This document shows positions 1 through 6,180 of a DNA stretch of 10,120 bases, one piece after another. The first letter of the stretch is position 1. Each line of letters opens with the position of its first letter. A program made the position numbers and the translations under genes. The notes beneath the pieces are model-generated. The model had not been told where the DNA came from and did not search any database. It saw only the letters and a list, made by a program, of their open reading frames with translations. Origin of the DNA: CAVWXT01 sp963759115 (GTDB lineage: Bacteria > Planctomycetota > Planctomycetia > Pirellulales > Thermoguttaceae); the NCBI GenBank assembly GCA_963759115.1, contig CAVWXT010000018.1, positions 1 through 10,120 of the forward strand, read 5' to 3'.

Positions 1-19
1 TGAGCCGACCCTCTTCTAA
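1..19 (+). CDS. 3' end of RarA C-terminal-domain-like gene (partial)
   Basis: Bases 2-19 read GAG CCG ACC CTC TTC TAA, encoding E-P-T-L-F-stop. The complete gene on the right arm (8673-9289, minus strand) ends in exactly these codons, also 21 bases before the DUF3560 start. The left arm therefore very probably carries its own copy of that gene just outside the window. Only six codons are visible, so the call rests on the repeat structure. Confidence 0.75.
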
Positions 20-27
20 CTCAACGC

Positions 28-33
28 AAGGAG
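28..33 (+). promoter_or_regulatory. Ribosome binding site of left DUF3560 gene
   Basis: AAGGAG lies seven bases before the ATG at 41. The same site and spacing recur in the right arm (8659-8664). This fixes the start of the gene and shows translation independent of the upstream gene, which ends only 21 bases earlier. Confidence 0.8.
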
Positions 34-769
34 ATCAGCCATGAACACAGCAACCTACTCACCCGAAGACAACAAGTTGCGGCTCTATCCTTCCTGCCGG
101 CTGGACTCGGAGACCTACGCCCGGGTCAAGGCGGCGGGGTTCAGGTGGGCCCCCAAGCAAGAGCTATTCGTCGCGCCCGCGCTGGACTCCGGGGCGGGAG
201 GATCTACTGCTGGACCTCTGCGGGGAGATTGGCGACGAGGATACCAGCCTGGTTGACCGGGCCGAGGCGAAGGCCGAGCGGCTGGAGGACCTCAGCGACA
301 AGCGGCGTGCCGACGCCGAGGCGGCGCATGCCGCGGTCGAAGCGATCGCCGAGCACATCCCCTTGGGGCAGCCGATTCTCGTCGGGCATCATTCCGAACG
401 GCACGCTCGGAAGGACGCCCAGCGGATCGAGAACGGCATGGGCGGGCCGTCCGCATGTGGGACCTGGCCGAATACTGGAAGGATCCGCGAAAGGGGCGGT
501 CCGCCACGCCAAGTACAAGGAACTGCCCGCCGTTCGGGCCAGGCGGATCAAGGGACTGGAGGCCGACCTGCGGAAGCAGCGTAAAGAGAAAGCCAAGGCG
601 GAGGCGGGGCTGAAGTTGTGGACTTCCGACCTTACGCTCGCACAGGCCCGATTCATCAGTGGCAACAGTGAGGCTGGCTATCTGCCCGTAGCCCAATCCG
701 GGCAACGGGTACTGGCATGCCTACGATGTTCTCCGGCCCGACGAGGAGCGGTATGAGCGATGCCCGTCG

Positions 770-1245
770 ATGACCGTGGCCGAAGTTCAGGAGGCCGCGC
801 GTCGCGTCTATCCCGCCAGGATCGAGCACATCAACCGCTGGATCGCCCACGTCGAAAACCGGCTTGCCTACGAGCGGGCCATGCTCGAAGACCAAGGGGG
901 CATCGTGGCCGACCGGACGAAACCCGAGAAGGGCGGGGCCTGTCGCTGCTGGGCTTCCCACCGTGGCGGTTGGTCTTACATCGTCAAGGTCAACAAGGTT
1001 TCGGTGACCGTGTTGGACAACTGGGGCAATGGCGGAAAGAACTTCACCCGCACGATCCCCTTCGACAAGTTGGGGGCCATCATGACGGCGGCCGAAGTTC
1101 AAGTTAAGCGGAATGCAGGCGTGCTGGTCGAGTTCGAGGACAAGACCGGATTCGCTCTGCTTGACGCTCCGCCTCCAAAGCCTAAGCCGGTGGTTGACAA
1201 GCCAGCCGCGGCCGAGACGTTCGAGGCGATGAAGGACACGCTGCG
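770..1245 (+). CDS. Open middle segment of left DUF3560-methyltransferase gene
   Basis: This stretch stays in one frame from MTVAEVQEAARR to EAMKDTLR. It includes a helical segment (IEHINRWIAHVENRLAYERA), a cysteine pair in GGACRCW, and the block GGWSYIVKVNKVSV that continues to KLGAIMTAAEVQVKR. A proline- and lysine-rich linker (PPPKPKPVVDKP) then leads to the methyltransferase. The right copy has nearly the same protein and runs straight on into the methyltransferase, so this is an internal part of the fusion gene and not an independent protein. The frame is lost near 1243, where the left copy is two bases shorter than the right. No ribosome site precedes the ATG at 770. Confidence 0.6.
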
Positions 1246-1250
1246 CGGGC

Positions 1251-1793
1251 GTGCAGGTGGTCACAACGCCAAACCTGTTCCCGACGCCTCCGGACATTGC
1301 CGACCAGGTGTGCACGCTGGCGTTCCGCCAGACTTCCGGACCGGTGGGCACCCTTCGGGTGCTGGAGCCGTCAGCCGGAACCGGCGTCCTTGTCTGGGCC
1401 GCTCAGAAATGGGATCGGCTCGATATCACGGCCATCGAGATCAGTCAGCCGCTTGCCGAGGCCCTCGGCGCCGAAAGCCTCCGAGAAGTCAAGGCCGGCG
1501 GACGTGGCTTCGCCGTGACGTGTGCCGACTTCCTCGAATGCAACGGGGACCTCGGCCAGTTCAACCGTGTGGTGATGAACCCGCCCTTCGACCACGGCGC
1601 CGACATTAAGCACATCGAGCACGCCCTGAAGTTCCTGAAGTCCGGTGGTAGGCTCGTGGCGGTCTGCGCCAACGGACCACGGCAACGCGAGAAGCTCATG
1701 CCGGAAGCGACCGAGTGGATCGACCTGCCCGAGGGGTCGTTCGTCGCGGCTGGCACGAACGTCAACGCCGCGATCGTAGTGATCGACAGGTAA
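1251..1793 (+). CDS. Class I SAM-dependent methyltransferase domain (open segment, left copy)
   Basis: This 180-residue open segment begins at a GTG and shows the Rossmann-fold methyltransferase motifs in order. Motif I is VLEPSAGTG (residues 37-45), followed by an acidic end of strand 2 (AIEIS, E63), ADFLE at 92-96, and motif IV NPPF at 110-113. It ends with GGRLVAV and a C-terminal AAIVVIDR strand. The (N/D)PP(F/Y) motif is typical of enzymes that methylate exocyclic amino groups, such as N6-adenine DNA methyltransferases; DNA as substrate is inference. The right copy shows that it is the C-terminal domain of the DUF3560 protein; the separate frame here comes from a break near 1243. The AAA+ gene starts 23 bases after the stop. 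Confidence 0.8.
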   Translation: MQVVTTPNLFPTPPDIADQVCTLAFRQTSGPVGTLRVLEPSAGTGVLVWAAQKWDRLDITAIEISQPLAEALGAESLREVKAGGRGFAVTCADFLECNGDLGQFNRVVMNPPFDHGADIKHIEHALKFLKSGGRLVAVCANGPRQREKLMPEATEWIDLPEGSFVAAGTNVNAAIVVIDR

Positions 1794-1803
1794 CCCAAGC
1801 AAC

Positions 1804-1809
1804 AAGGAG
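1804..1809 (+). promoter_or_regulatory. Ribosome binding site of left AAA+ gene
   Basis: AAGGAG lies seven bases before the ATG at 1817 and is preserved in the right arm (6878-6883). It selects this ATG over the longer in-frame opening from 1715. Confidence 0.8.
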
Positions 1810-1816
1810 CCCGACG

Positions 1817-2508
1817 ATGGTCACGAATACTTACAACCATGAGGCCCCCGGCGGACTGCTTAGCCGATACGCCCCTCTGGACTTGAATGGCATCGTAGGG
1901 CAGCCGGCGGTTGTGCGGTCGCTGCGTGCCTTTGTCCTCTCGCCGTACCCTACGGCTTTCCTGTTCCATGGTCCGAGCGGCGTTGGAAAGACGGCCACGG
2001 CCCGGGCCCTCGCTGCGGAACTCGGATGCGACCCGGACTGGGGTGGCATCGTCGAGATTCCCTCTGGGACCCAGGACGGGGCCGCCGTAGCCGAGTTGCT
2101 CCGGTCGCTCTGGCTTCGGCCCCTCGGCGGGTCCGGCTGGAAGGTGGCGATCGTCAACGAGGCCGACTACATGACTCCCCAGGCTGAGGCAATGTGGCTG
2201 GACGGCCTGGACGCCTCCCGCCCCAGACCGTGATCGTCTTCACCACGAACAATCCTGGCCGGCTGAGCGAGCGATTCTACCGCCGTTGCGAGGCCCATGA
2301 GTTCGACGGTCGGTCGGAGAGCTTCCGGCAGGCCATGGTCGAGCTGGTGCGGACGGTCTGGAAGGCAGAGACCGGCCCGGAGGAAATGGAACTCGTCCCC
2401 GAGGGCCTCGGCAGGTTCGAGTTGGCCGACGATAGCTACAGCATCGGGCTGGCCCTCCAACAAATCACCTCGTGCATCCGCACGGGCGAGCTGCCCAGGG
2501 ATTCCTAA
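1817..2508 (+). CDS. Clamp-loader-like AAA+ ATPase, left copy, one frameshift
   Basis: About 230 residues once one frameshift is repaired. The order of motifs is that of RFC/DnaX-type clamp-loader ATPases: a YAPLDLNGIVGQ entry (18-29), Walker A GPSGVGKT (52-59), a Walker B-like strand KVAIVNEAD (109-117), sensor-1-like FTTNN, and an RLSERFYRRC stretch in the position of the SRC arginine-finger motif. The usual Walker B aspartate is replaced by asparagine (NEAD, not DEAD). One base is missing in the C-rich run near 2212-2225; without it the frame ends at 2233, with it the protein runs to the TAA at 2506-2508. The gene lies 23 bases after the methyltransferase stop and is probably cotranscribed. 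It likely acts in DNA replication or repair as a motor or loader subunit; the exact role is inference. Confidence 0.85.
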
Positions 2509-2600
2509 CCCCACTGGTCCGCGGAGCAGGCCGTCCAAAGGCTCCCACGGCTGTTAACGGCTCAAAACCACGGTCACCAACCGCCGAAAGCGGCGGCGAC

Positions 2601-2720
2601 GTGTCACCGGCAGCCCACCGCATCTTCTGCCGGGTCTGTCGGAAATGGGGAGGCAGGGGAACCTTGGTAAAAGAGAAGTTTGTCGACGGCCAAGTGCGTC
2701 TGGTACACGCGGCGTGTTGA
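2601..2720 (+). CDS. Mini protein with CxxC...HxxC zinc-binding pattern, left copy
   Basis: A 39-residue reading from a GTG at 2601, ending in LVHAAC and a TGA. Cysteines and histidine form a C-x2-C-x22-H-x2-C pattern (FCRVC then VHAAC), as in treble-clef-type zinc fingers. Between the arms this 120-base stretch has four base differences that I can see, all silent in this frame, and no indels, which supports real coding. Upstream of residue 1 the frame stays open back to 2472, but there the arm differences change residues, so the true start is unsure. No strong ribosome site is visible. In the right arm the AAA+ frame runs on into this segment, so it might be a C-terminal domain of the AAA+ protein. 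I do not recognise the family. Confidence 0.5.
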   Translation: MSPAAHRIFCRVCRKWGGRGTLVKEKFVDGQVRLVHAAC

Positions 2721-2797
2721 GCGGCACTGGTCGATCGGCAGCCCTTCGGTTGGCGGCAGCCCGCCACCGGGAGTGTCTCATTTACGTCCCATTTTCA
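2721..2797. other. Conserved non-coding junction between operon and IS66 tip
   Basis: This stretch continues the inverted repeat from the small zinc-motif ORF up to the IS66 end. The last 31 bases are identical to the right arm (5892-5922). I see no gene or clear promoter in it. It could be the end of an older insertion element, since it is AT-rich against a GC-rich background. Confidence 0.5.
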
Positions 2798-2820
2798 GTA
2801 AGCGTCCGGTCAATCCATAC
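2798..2820 (+). repeat. IS66 left terminal inverted repeat
   Basis: GTAAGCGTCCGGTCAATCC and following bases. Its reverse complement matches 16 of 21 positions at 5371-5391 and 15 of 21 at 5871-5891, by hand alignment. The GTAAGCG tip is typical of the IS66 family. Confidence 0.75.
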
Positions 2821-2861
2821 TTGTCTCGCCTGTTATGCTGAGTTCTTTCAGTTCACATTTC

Positions 2862-2867
2862 AAGGAG
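2862..2867 (+). promoter_or_regulatory. Ribosome binding site of IS66 tnpA
   Basis: AAGGAG lies seven bases before the GTG at 2875 and supports that non-ATG start. Confidence 0.7.
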
Positions 2868-2874
2868 ACAGGTT

Positions 2875-3246
2875 GTGGGGCGTCCACCAGCGGGTCTTGA
2901 TGAGTACTTGGATTGGAAGCAGCGTCTTGAAAGCCACAAGGCCAGCGGTTTGAGCCTGGATGTGTTTTGTCTGCAGGAGGGAGTTTCCAAATCAACGTAC
3001 TATCGTTGGGTTGATCAGCTTAAAGACGGCATCCCGGAGTCGCTGCTTGCTGAGGAAGCGGCTCGGCAGCAAGCCGAGGCGAACCCGGCGACGTTCTTGC
3101 CGGTTTCTCTCAAGGCATCGCCGATCGAACTCCAATTGCCCAATGGCGGTGTGGTGCGACTACCCTTGGGAATCGGCCAAGCGGCTTTGGTGGAAGTTAT
3201 TCGCGTTGTCGGTGGGCTTCGCCCTTGGAGGTCACCGAACGCATGA
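2875..3246 (+). CDS. IS66 TnpA accessory protein (helix-turn-helix)
   Basis: A 123-residue protein with no frame break. A helix-turn-helix lies at about residues 24-46 (SGLSLDVFCLQEGVSKST, then YYRW), as in IS66 TnpA proteins, which are needed for transposition and probably bind DNA. The C-terminal part has the family's beta segment IELQLPNGGVVRLPLG. The GTG start is chosen because AAGGAG precedes it and it gives the usual family length. The stop overlaps the tnpB start as ATGA (3243-3246), indicating translational coupling. Confidence 0.9.
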   Translation: MGRPPAGLDEYLDWKQRLESHKASGLSLDVFCLQEGVSKSTYYRWVDQLKDGIPESLLAEEAARQQAEANPATFLPVSLKASPIELQLPNGGVVRLPLGIGQAALVEVIRVVGGLRPWRSPNA

Positions 3247-3593
3247 ACTATCTCGCGGACACCCGCATCTTCCTCTGCCTGACGCCCACCAAGATGAGTT
3301 ACAGTTTCGACAGCTTGATGAGCCAGGCCGAGAAGATCTTCGCCCAGAATCCGTTGTCGGGCCATTTGTTCCTCTTCCTCAATCGTGAGCGAGATCGGAT
3401 GAAGATTTTGTACTGGGATCAGGACGGCTTTTGCATCTGGTACAAACGTTTGGAGGCGGGAACGTTTCAACTGCCCATCGCTCCCGAGAGCGTACAAGGC
3501 ATCGAACTGGACGAGGACCAATTGTACCGATTGCTCAGCGGTCTGGATTTGCGGACCGGACGCCGACGGCGCAGGTATCGCCGCGTTGGTTGA
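3243..3593 (+). CDS. IS66 TnpB accessory protein
   Basis: A 116-residue protein with no frame break, close to the usual TnpB length of about 115. Diagnostic stretches are NPLSGHLFLFLNRERDR, then KILYWDQDGFCIWYKRLE and GTFQLP, which match the IS66 Orf2 (TnpB) core. The ATG at 3243 is preferred over an in-frame TTG at 3225 because it forms the classic ATGA overlap with the tnpA stop. The arginine-rich tail (GRRRRRYRR) may bind nucleic acid; that is inference. TnpB is required for IS66 transposition but its mechanism is not settled. Confidence 0.92.
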   Translation: MNYLADTRIFLCLTPTKMSYSFDSLMSQAEKIFAQNPLSGHLFLFLNRERDRMKILYWDQDGFCIWYKRLEAGTFQLPIAPESVQGIELDEDQLYRLLSGLDLRTGRRRRRYRRVG

Positions 3594-3651
3594 AAGAAAT
3601 TCACGAAGAGGGCTTTTCTTGTTTCGATAAGTTGCTACAATTGTCGGTGAC

Positions 3652-5345
3652 ATGGACGGCACCGACTTTCTTCCGAACGATCTACATGAATGCCAACGCC
3701 TCTTGTTGGCTGCATTCCAGCAAGCCACCCAGCTCGAACGTCGCGTGGCGGAATCCGAGCAACAGGTGGCGGAACTGAACCGCGTGTTGGGCGAAACGGC
3801 CGCCTCGTACCAACTGCTGCAGCAAGAGCACGCCGCCACTCTGGACGAACTGGCATGGTACAAGCGTTGGGCCTATGGCCGGCGGCGAGAGCGTTTCCAC
3901 GAAGGCGAAGGGCAAGGCCATTGTTCGATTTGGACTCGGACTTGCTGGCCAGCACCGATCCTCCGGAAGTTGCGAGTTCCGACGACGCCATCGATGTGCA
4001 AGGCCATCGTCGCCGCCGCCAGAAGCGCGAGATCGACTGGGACAAGCTGCCGCAGATCCGCCACGAGCACGACCTGCCGGAAGAAGAGAAGATCTGCTCC
4101 TGCTGTGGCCGGCAGATGGACCGCATCGGCGAGGACATCACACGGGAACTGGAATTGCAGCCGGCGAAGCTGGAAGCCCACATCCACGTCCGCCCGAAAT
4201 ACGCCTGCCGCTGCTGCAAAGAGGGAGTCTGTGCGGCTCCGCTTCCGCAGCGGCCGATTCCCGGGGGCATCGCCGGGCCGGGTCTGATCTCCGAGGTGAT
4301 TGTCAGCAAGTTCGGCGATCATCTGCCGCTGTACCGTTTGGAAGACATCTTGGTCCGCTACGGCGTCTACATCCCACGCAGCACGCTCTGCGATTGGGTG
4401 AAGTCCGTGGCCGAACTCTTCAGGCCGCTGTACGAGTTGCAGCGATGGCGGGTCCTTCAATCCACGGTGATGTGGACGGACGACACCTCGGTCACGGTCC
4501 TGGGCGGTCCGCAAGGGAGTTTTCAAGGTCACTTCTGGACCTACATTGGACACGAGCAGCCCTACTCGGTGTACGACTTCACCACGAGTCGCAGTCGCGA
4601 TGGGCCGGCCAGTTTTCTGCAGGGATTCGCCGGCTATCTGCACGCGGATGCTTTCAGCGGTTACGACGCGATCTTCCTGGGTCCACACGCGGCCATCCGG
4701 GAAGTGGCCTGTTGGGCGCATGCGCGGCGAAAGTTCTTCGATGCCGTGAAAAGCTATCCACGGGAATCGCACCAGGTGCTGGAGTGGATTCGGCAGTTGT
4801 ACGACATCGAAGATCGGGCTCGCACGTGGTCGCCCGAGGCTCGCCGCCAGCTTCGTGTTGCCGAAGCGATTCCCGTCCTGGACAAGATCGAAGCCTACCT
4901 GGCAGAGCTGGCCAGGAGAGTACTGCCCAAGAGCAGCTTGGCCAAGGCGGTCAACTATGCACGAAACCAATGGGAGGCGTTGCGTCGCTACACCGAAGAC
5001 GGTCGTTTGACGATCGACAATAACGTGAGCGAGCGGACGCTTCGGCACCAAGCCATTGGCAGAAAGAATTGGCTCTTCCTGGGGAGCGAAGCCGCGGGTC
5101 CGCGAGCGGCGGTGTTGTGCACGATCCTCGCCGGTGCGAAGCGTCATCGGATCGAGCCATGGTGCTACGTGCGGGACCTTCTCCTCCGCTTGCATGCGGA
5201 CGATCCGCGGCTGGACGAGATGCTGCCCGACCGCTGGGCCGCGGCGCATCCCGAGGCCGTCCTCACCCATCGGCTGGACGAATCCCGAGCCAAAGCCGCC
5301 CGCACCCAAGCCCGCCGCGCCCATCGCCGCGCCCGCTGCCAGTGA
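3652..5345 (+). CDS. IS66 TnpC transposase, one frameshift
   Basis: The DDE transposase of the element, 564 residues once one frameshift is repaired; this fits the family. In order: an N-terminal leucine-zipper-like coiled coil (about residues 10-70, QLERRVAESEQQVAELNRV), a zinc-finger region with CSCC at 149-152 and CRCC at 186-189, then the catalytic core with candidate residues D277 (WTDDTS), D333 (HADAFSGY) and E461 (NNVSERTLR). The tail is the short HPEAVLTHRLDESRA segment. One T appears to be missing near 3921-3922, so the N-terminal frame runs on as nonsense and the catalytic part lies in another frame. The ATG at 3652 lies 58 bases after tnpB. As written the transposase is not made intact, unless the missing base is a sequence error. 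Confidence 0.9.
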
Positions 5346-5370
5346 CCCCGGCCCCTCACGACCTGCTACC

Positions 5371-5391
5371 ATGGATCGGCCGGAGGCTGAT
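5371..5391 (-). repeat. IS66 right terminal inverted repeat, degenerate tip
   Basis: ATGGATCGGCCGGAGGCTGAT matches the reverse complement of the left end at 16 of 21 positions. The tip reads CTGAT where CTTAC is expected. Loss of the tip would impair mobility of this element on its own. Confidence 0.6.
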
Positions 5392-5734
5392 TGTGTAGAT
5401 AGGCGGACCGCTTGGCAGAACGGCTCAGTTTACCTACCGGGGCCCCTGGAAAGACCTCACACGACGAAATCGCGGAATAGGGCCCCGTTCAGGTGCAGCC
5501 ATGGGATCGGCGAGCCTCCCCGCCTTGCCCCTGCTCCTGCTACGCGGGTCATTGTCCTGGGGTCTTGATCCCGGCCACAACAGTCGCCTTCGGGATGTAC
5601 TCCATCACCAGCCGCATCGGCCTCACGTCCATGCCCATGACGTTCTCCTCGTTCTCGAACATGTTCCGCAATGAAGTGAAGATGCCGGGGCCTTCGAGCT
5701 TCCCCCGTTGCTCCGGCGTGTCATTCCGGATCTC
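5392..5734. other. Segment trapped between IS66 element and IS66 remnant
   Basis: About 340 bases. The right part (5549-5734) reads as a gene fragment on the minus strand. In the left part (5392-5548) I see no coding region, RNA or repeat. Neither part recurs in the arms. Confidence 0.6.
5549..5734 (-). pseudogene. 3' fragment of an unrecognised gene
   Basis: About 61 residues ending in GIKTPGQ-stop are readable on the minus strand. The reading looks like true protein (RNDTPEQRGKLEGPG, then MFENEENVMGMDVRPMRLVM). The upstream part is cut where the second IS66 remnant begins near 5735; beyond that the open frame is only the antisense of the transposase remnant. I do not recognise the family. 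It looks like the end of a gene interrupted by insertion of the second IS66 element and then carried along. Confidence 0.4.
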
Positions 5735-5735
5735 T

Positions 5736-5845
5736 GGACCGCGGCGCATCCCGAGGCTGTCCTCACCCACCGGCTCGACAAGTCCCGAGCAAAAACCGCT
5801 CGCACCCAAGCACGCCGGGCTCATCGCCGCGCCTGCCACCAGTGA
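5736..5845 (+). pseudogene. Truncated tnpC tail of second IS66 element
   Basis: Reads WTAAHPEAVLTHRLDKSRAK, then a basic stretch to HQ-stop at 5843-5845. This corresponds to the last 36 residues of the first TnpC, with several substitutions (for example E to K after LD). The catalytic part is gone. The divergence shows that it comes from a related element and is not a recent copy of the neighbour. Confidence 0.8.
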
Positions 5846-5870
5846 CCCCGGCTCCCCACGCTCCGCCCCC

Positions 5871-5891
5871 ATGGACAGGGCTGGCGCTTAC
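5871..5891 (-). repeat. Right terminal inverted repeat of second IS66 element
   Basis: ATGGACAGGGCTGGCGCTTAC. It matches the reverse complement of the left end (2798-2818) at 15 of 21 positions, with a perfect seven-base tip, unlike the degenerate end at 5371-5391. Confidence 0.7.
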
Positions 5892-5968
5892 TGAAAATGG
5901 GACGTAAATGAGACACTCCCGGCGGCGGGCTGACCGCCGACCGAAGGGCTGCCGATCGACCATGCCGC

Positions 5969-6088
5969 TCAACACGCCGCGTGTACCAGGCGCACTTGGC
6001 CGTCGACAAACTTCTCTTTTACCAAGGTTCCCCTTCCTCCCCACTTCCGACACACCCGGCAGAAGATGCGGTGGGCTGCCGGTGACAC
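5969..6088 (-). CDS. Mini protein with CxxC...HxxC zinc-binding pattern, right copy
   Basis: The 39-residue protein is identical to that of the left arm from the GTG to the stop, although four bases differ, all at silent third positions. The pattern is C-x2-C-x22-H-x2-C. Here the upstream open frame extends back to 6391, including the C-terminal residues of the AAA+ protein (DDSYSIGLALQQ), so in this arm the AAA+ reading passes without a stop into the zinc-motif segment. Either this arm gained a base near 6190 or the left arm lost one. A separate start at 6088 lacks a clear ribosome site. Confidence 0.5.
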   Translation of the reverse strand: MSPAAHRIFCRVCRKWGGRGTLVKEKFVDGQVRLVHAAC

Positions 6089-6180
6089 GTCGCCGTTGCT
6101 TTTCGCGGTGGGTGAGCGTGGTTTTGAGCCGTTAGCAGCCGTGGAAGCCTTTGGACGGCCCGCTCCGCGGACCAGTGGGG

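Larger units (their letters stand above)
41..1793 (+). pseudogene. DUF3560 domain - SAM methyltransferase fusion, left copy, frame broken
   Basis: The composite reading gives an N-terminal DUF3560 protein (opening MNTATYSPEDNKLRLY, then an AGFRWAPKQ motif), a charged helical middle with the RHAKYKELPAVRARRIKG stretch, a conserved segment around GGWSYIVKVNKVSV, and a C-terminal methyltransferase. In the right copy the last two parts lie in one open frame, so the native gene is a fusion of about 585 residues. Here the frame changes near 185-195 (+1), 441 (-1), 487 (-1), 690-700 (net -2) and 1243 (net -2) relative to the right copy or to the implied protein. The start is the ATG at 41, after AAGGAG. 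DUF3560 has no established function that I know of; the methyltransferase part suggests DNA modification. It could be a true pseudogene or an intact gene with indel errors. Confidence 0.85.
1..2804 (+). repeat. Left arm of large inverted duplication (continues beyond window)
   Basis: This segment is repeated in inverted orientation at 5885-8691 with about 95% identity by eye and scattered 1-2 base indels. It contains the last codons of a RarA-C-like gene, the DUF3560-methyltransferase gene, the AAA+ gene and a small zinc-motif ORF. The inner end is perfect for 38 bases (2767-2804 against 5885-5922) and stops seven bases inside the IS66 tip. The outer end is not reached, because the first base of the window already aligns to 8691. 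Confidence 0.95.
2798..5391 (+). mobile_element. IS66-family insertion sequence with tnpA, tnpB, tnpC
   Basis: About 2.6 kb carrying the three-gene set of the IS66 family in the usual order. The left tip begins GTAAGCG, the family's typical end, at 2798. The matching right end is the degenerate inverted repeat 5371-5391, where the last bases no longer match the tip. No 8-base direct target duplication is found: the eight bases before 2798 (CATTTTCA) do not recur directly after 5391. They instead reappear inverted after 5891, at the end of a second IS66 remnant. The element sits exactly at the centre of the inverted duplication. Confidence 0.9.
5735..5891 (+). mobile_element. 3' remnant of a second IS66 element
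   Basis: This piece repeats the end of the first element (tnpC tail plus right end) in direct orientation, with clear divergence. It ends in CGCTTAC at 5891, the exact complement of the GTAAGCG tip at 2798. Its left edge is abrupt, with no trace of the rest of the element, and its right edge abuts the right arm. Confidence 0.8.

Noticed and set aside
145..756. 203-residue open frame on + as a separate gene
   Set aside because: Only its second half (about 490-690) carries the DUF3560 reading; the first half is out of frame relative to the right copy, so it is a piece of the broken fusion gene.
2577..2597. CCGCC-GAAAGC-GGCGG hairpin as a terminator after the AAA+ gene
   Set aside because: The stem is short, no T-run follows, and the pairing is not kept in the right arm.
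2465..2767. Minus-strand frame with a GDRGFEPL phrase, also seen in the other arm
   Set aside because: This phrase is common in spurious translations, and the opposite strand here has the CxxC...HxxC reading with only silent arm differences.
2792..2840. Promoter at the IS66 left end
   Set aside because: Candidate TTGTCT and TATGCT hexamers are only seven bases apart, and other pairings are weak.
3915..3930. Programmed frameshift in tnpC
   Set aside because: No slippery heptamer or stimulatory structure is evident and IS66 TnpC is normally read from one frame; a missing T is simpler.
3873..5372. 499-residue open frame on the minus strand across tnpC
   Set aside because: It is antisense to the well-recognised transposase in GC-rich DNA and shows no family motif.
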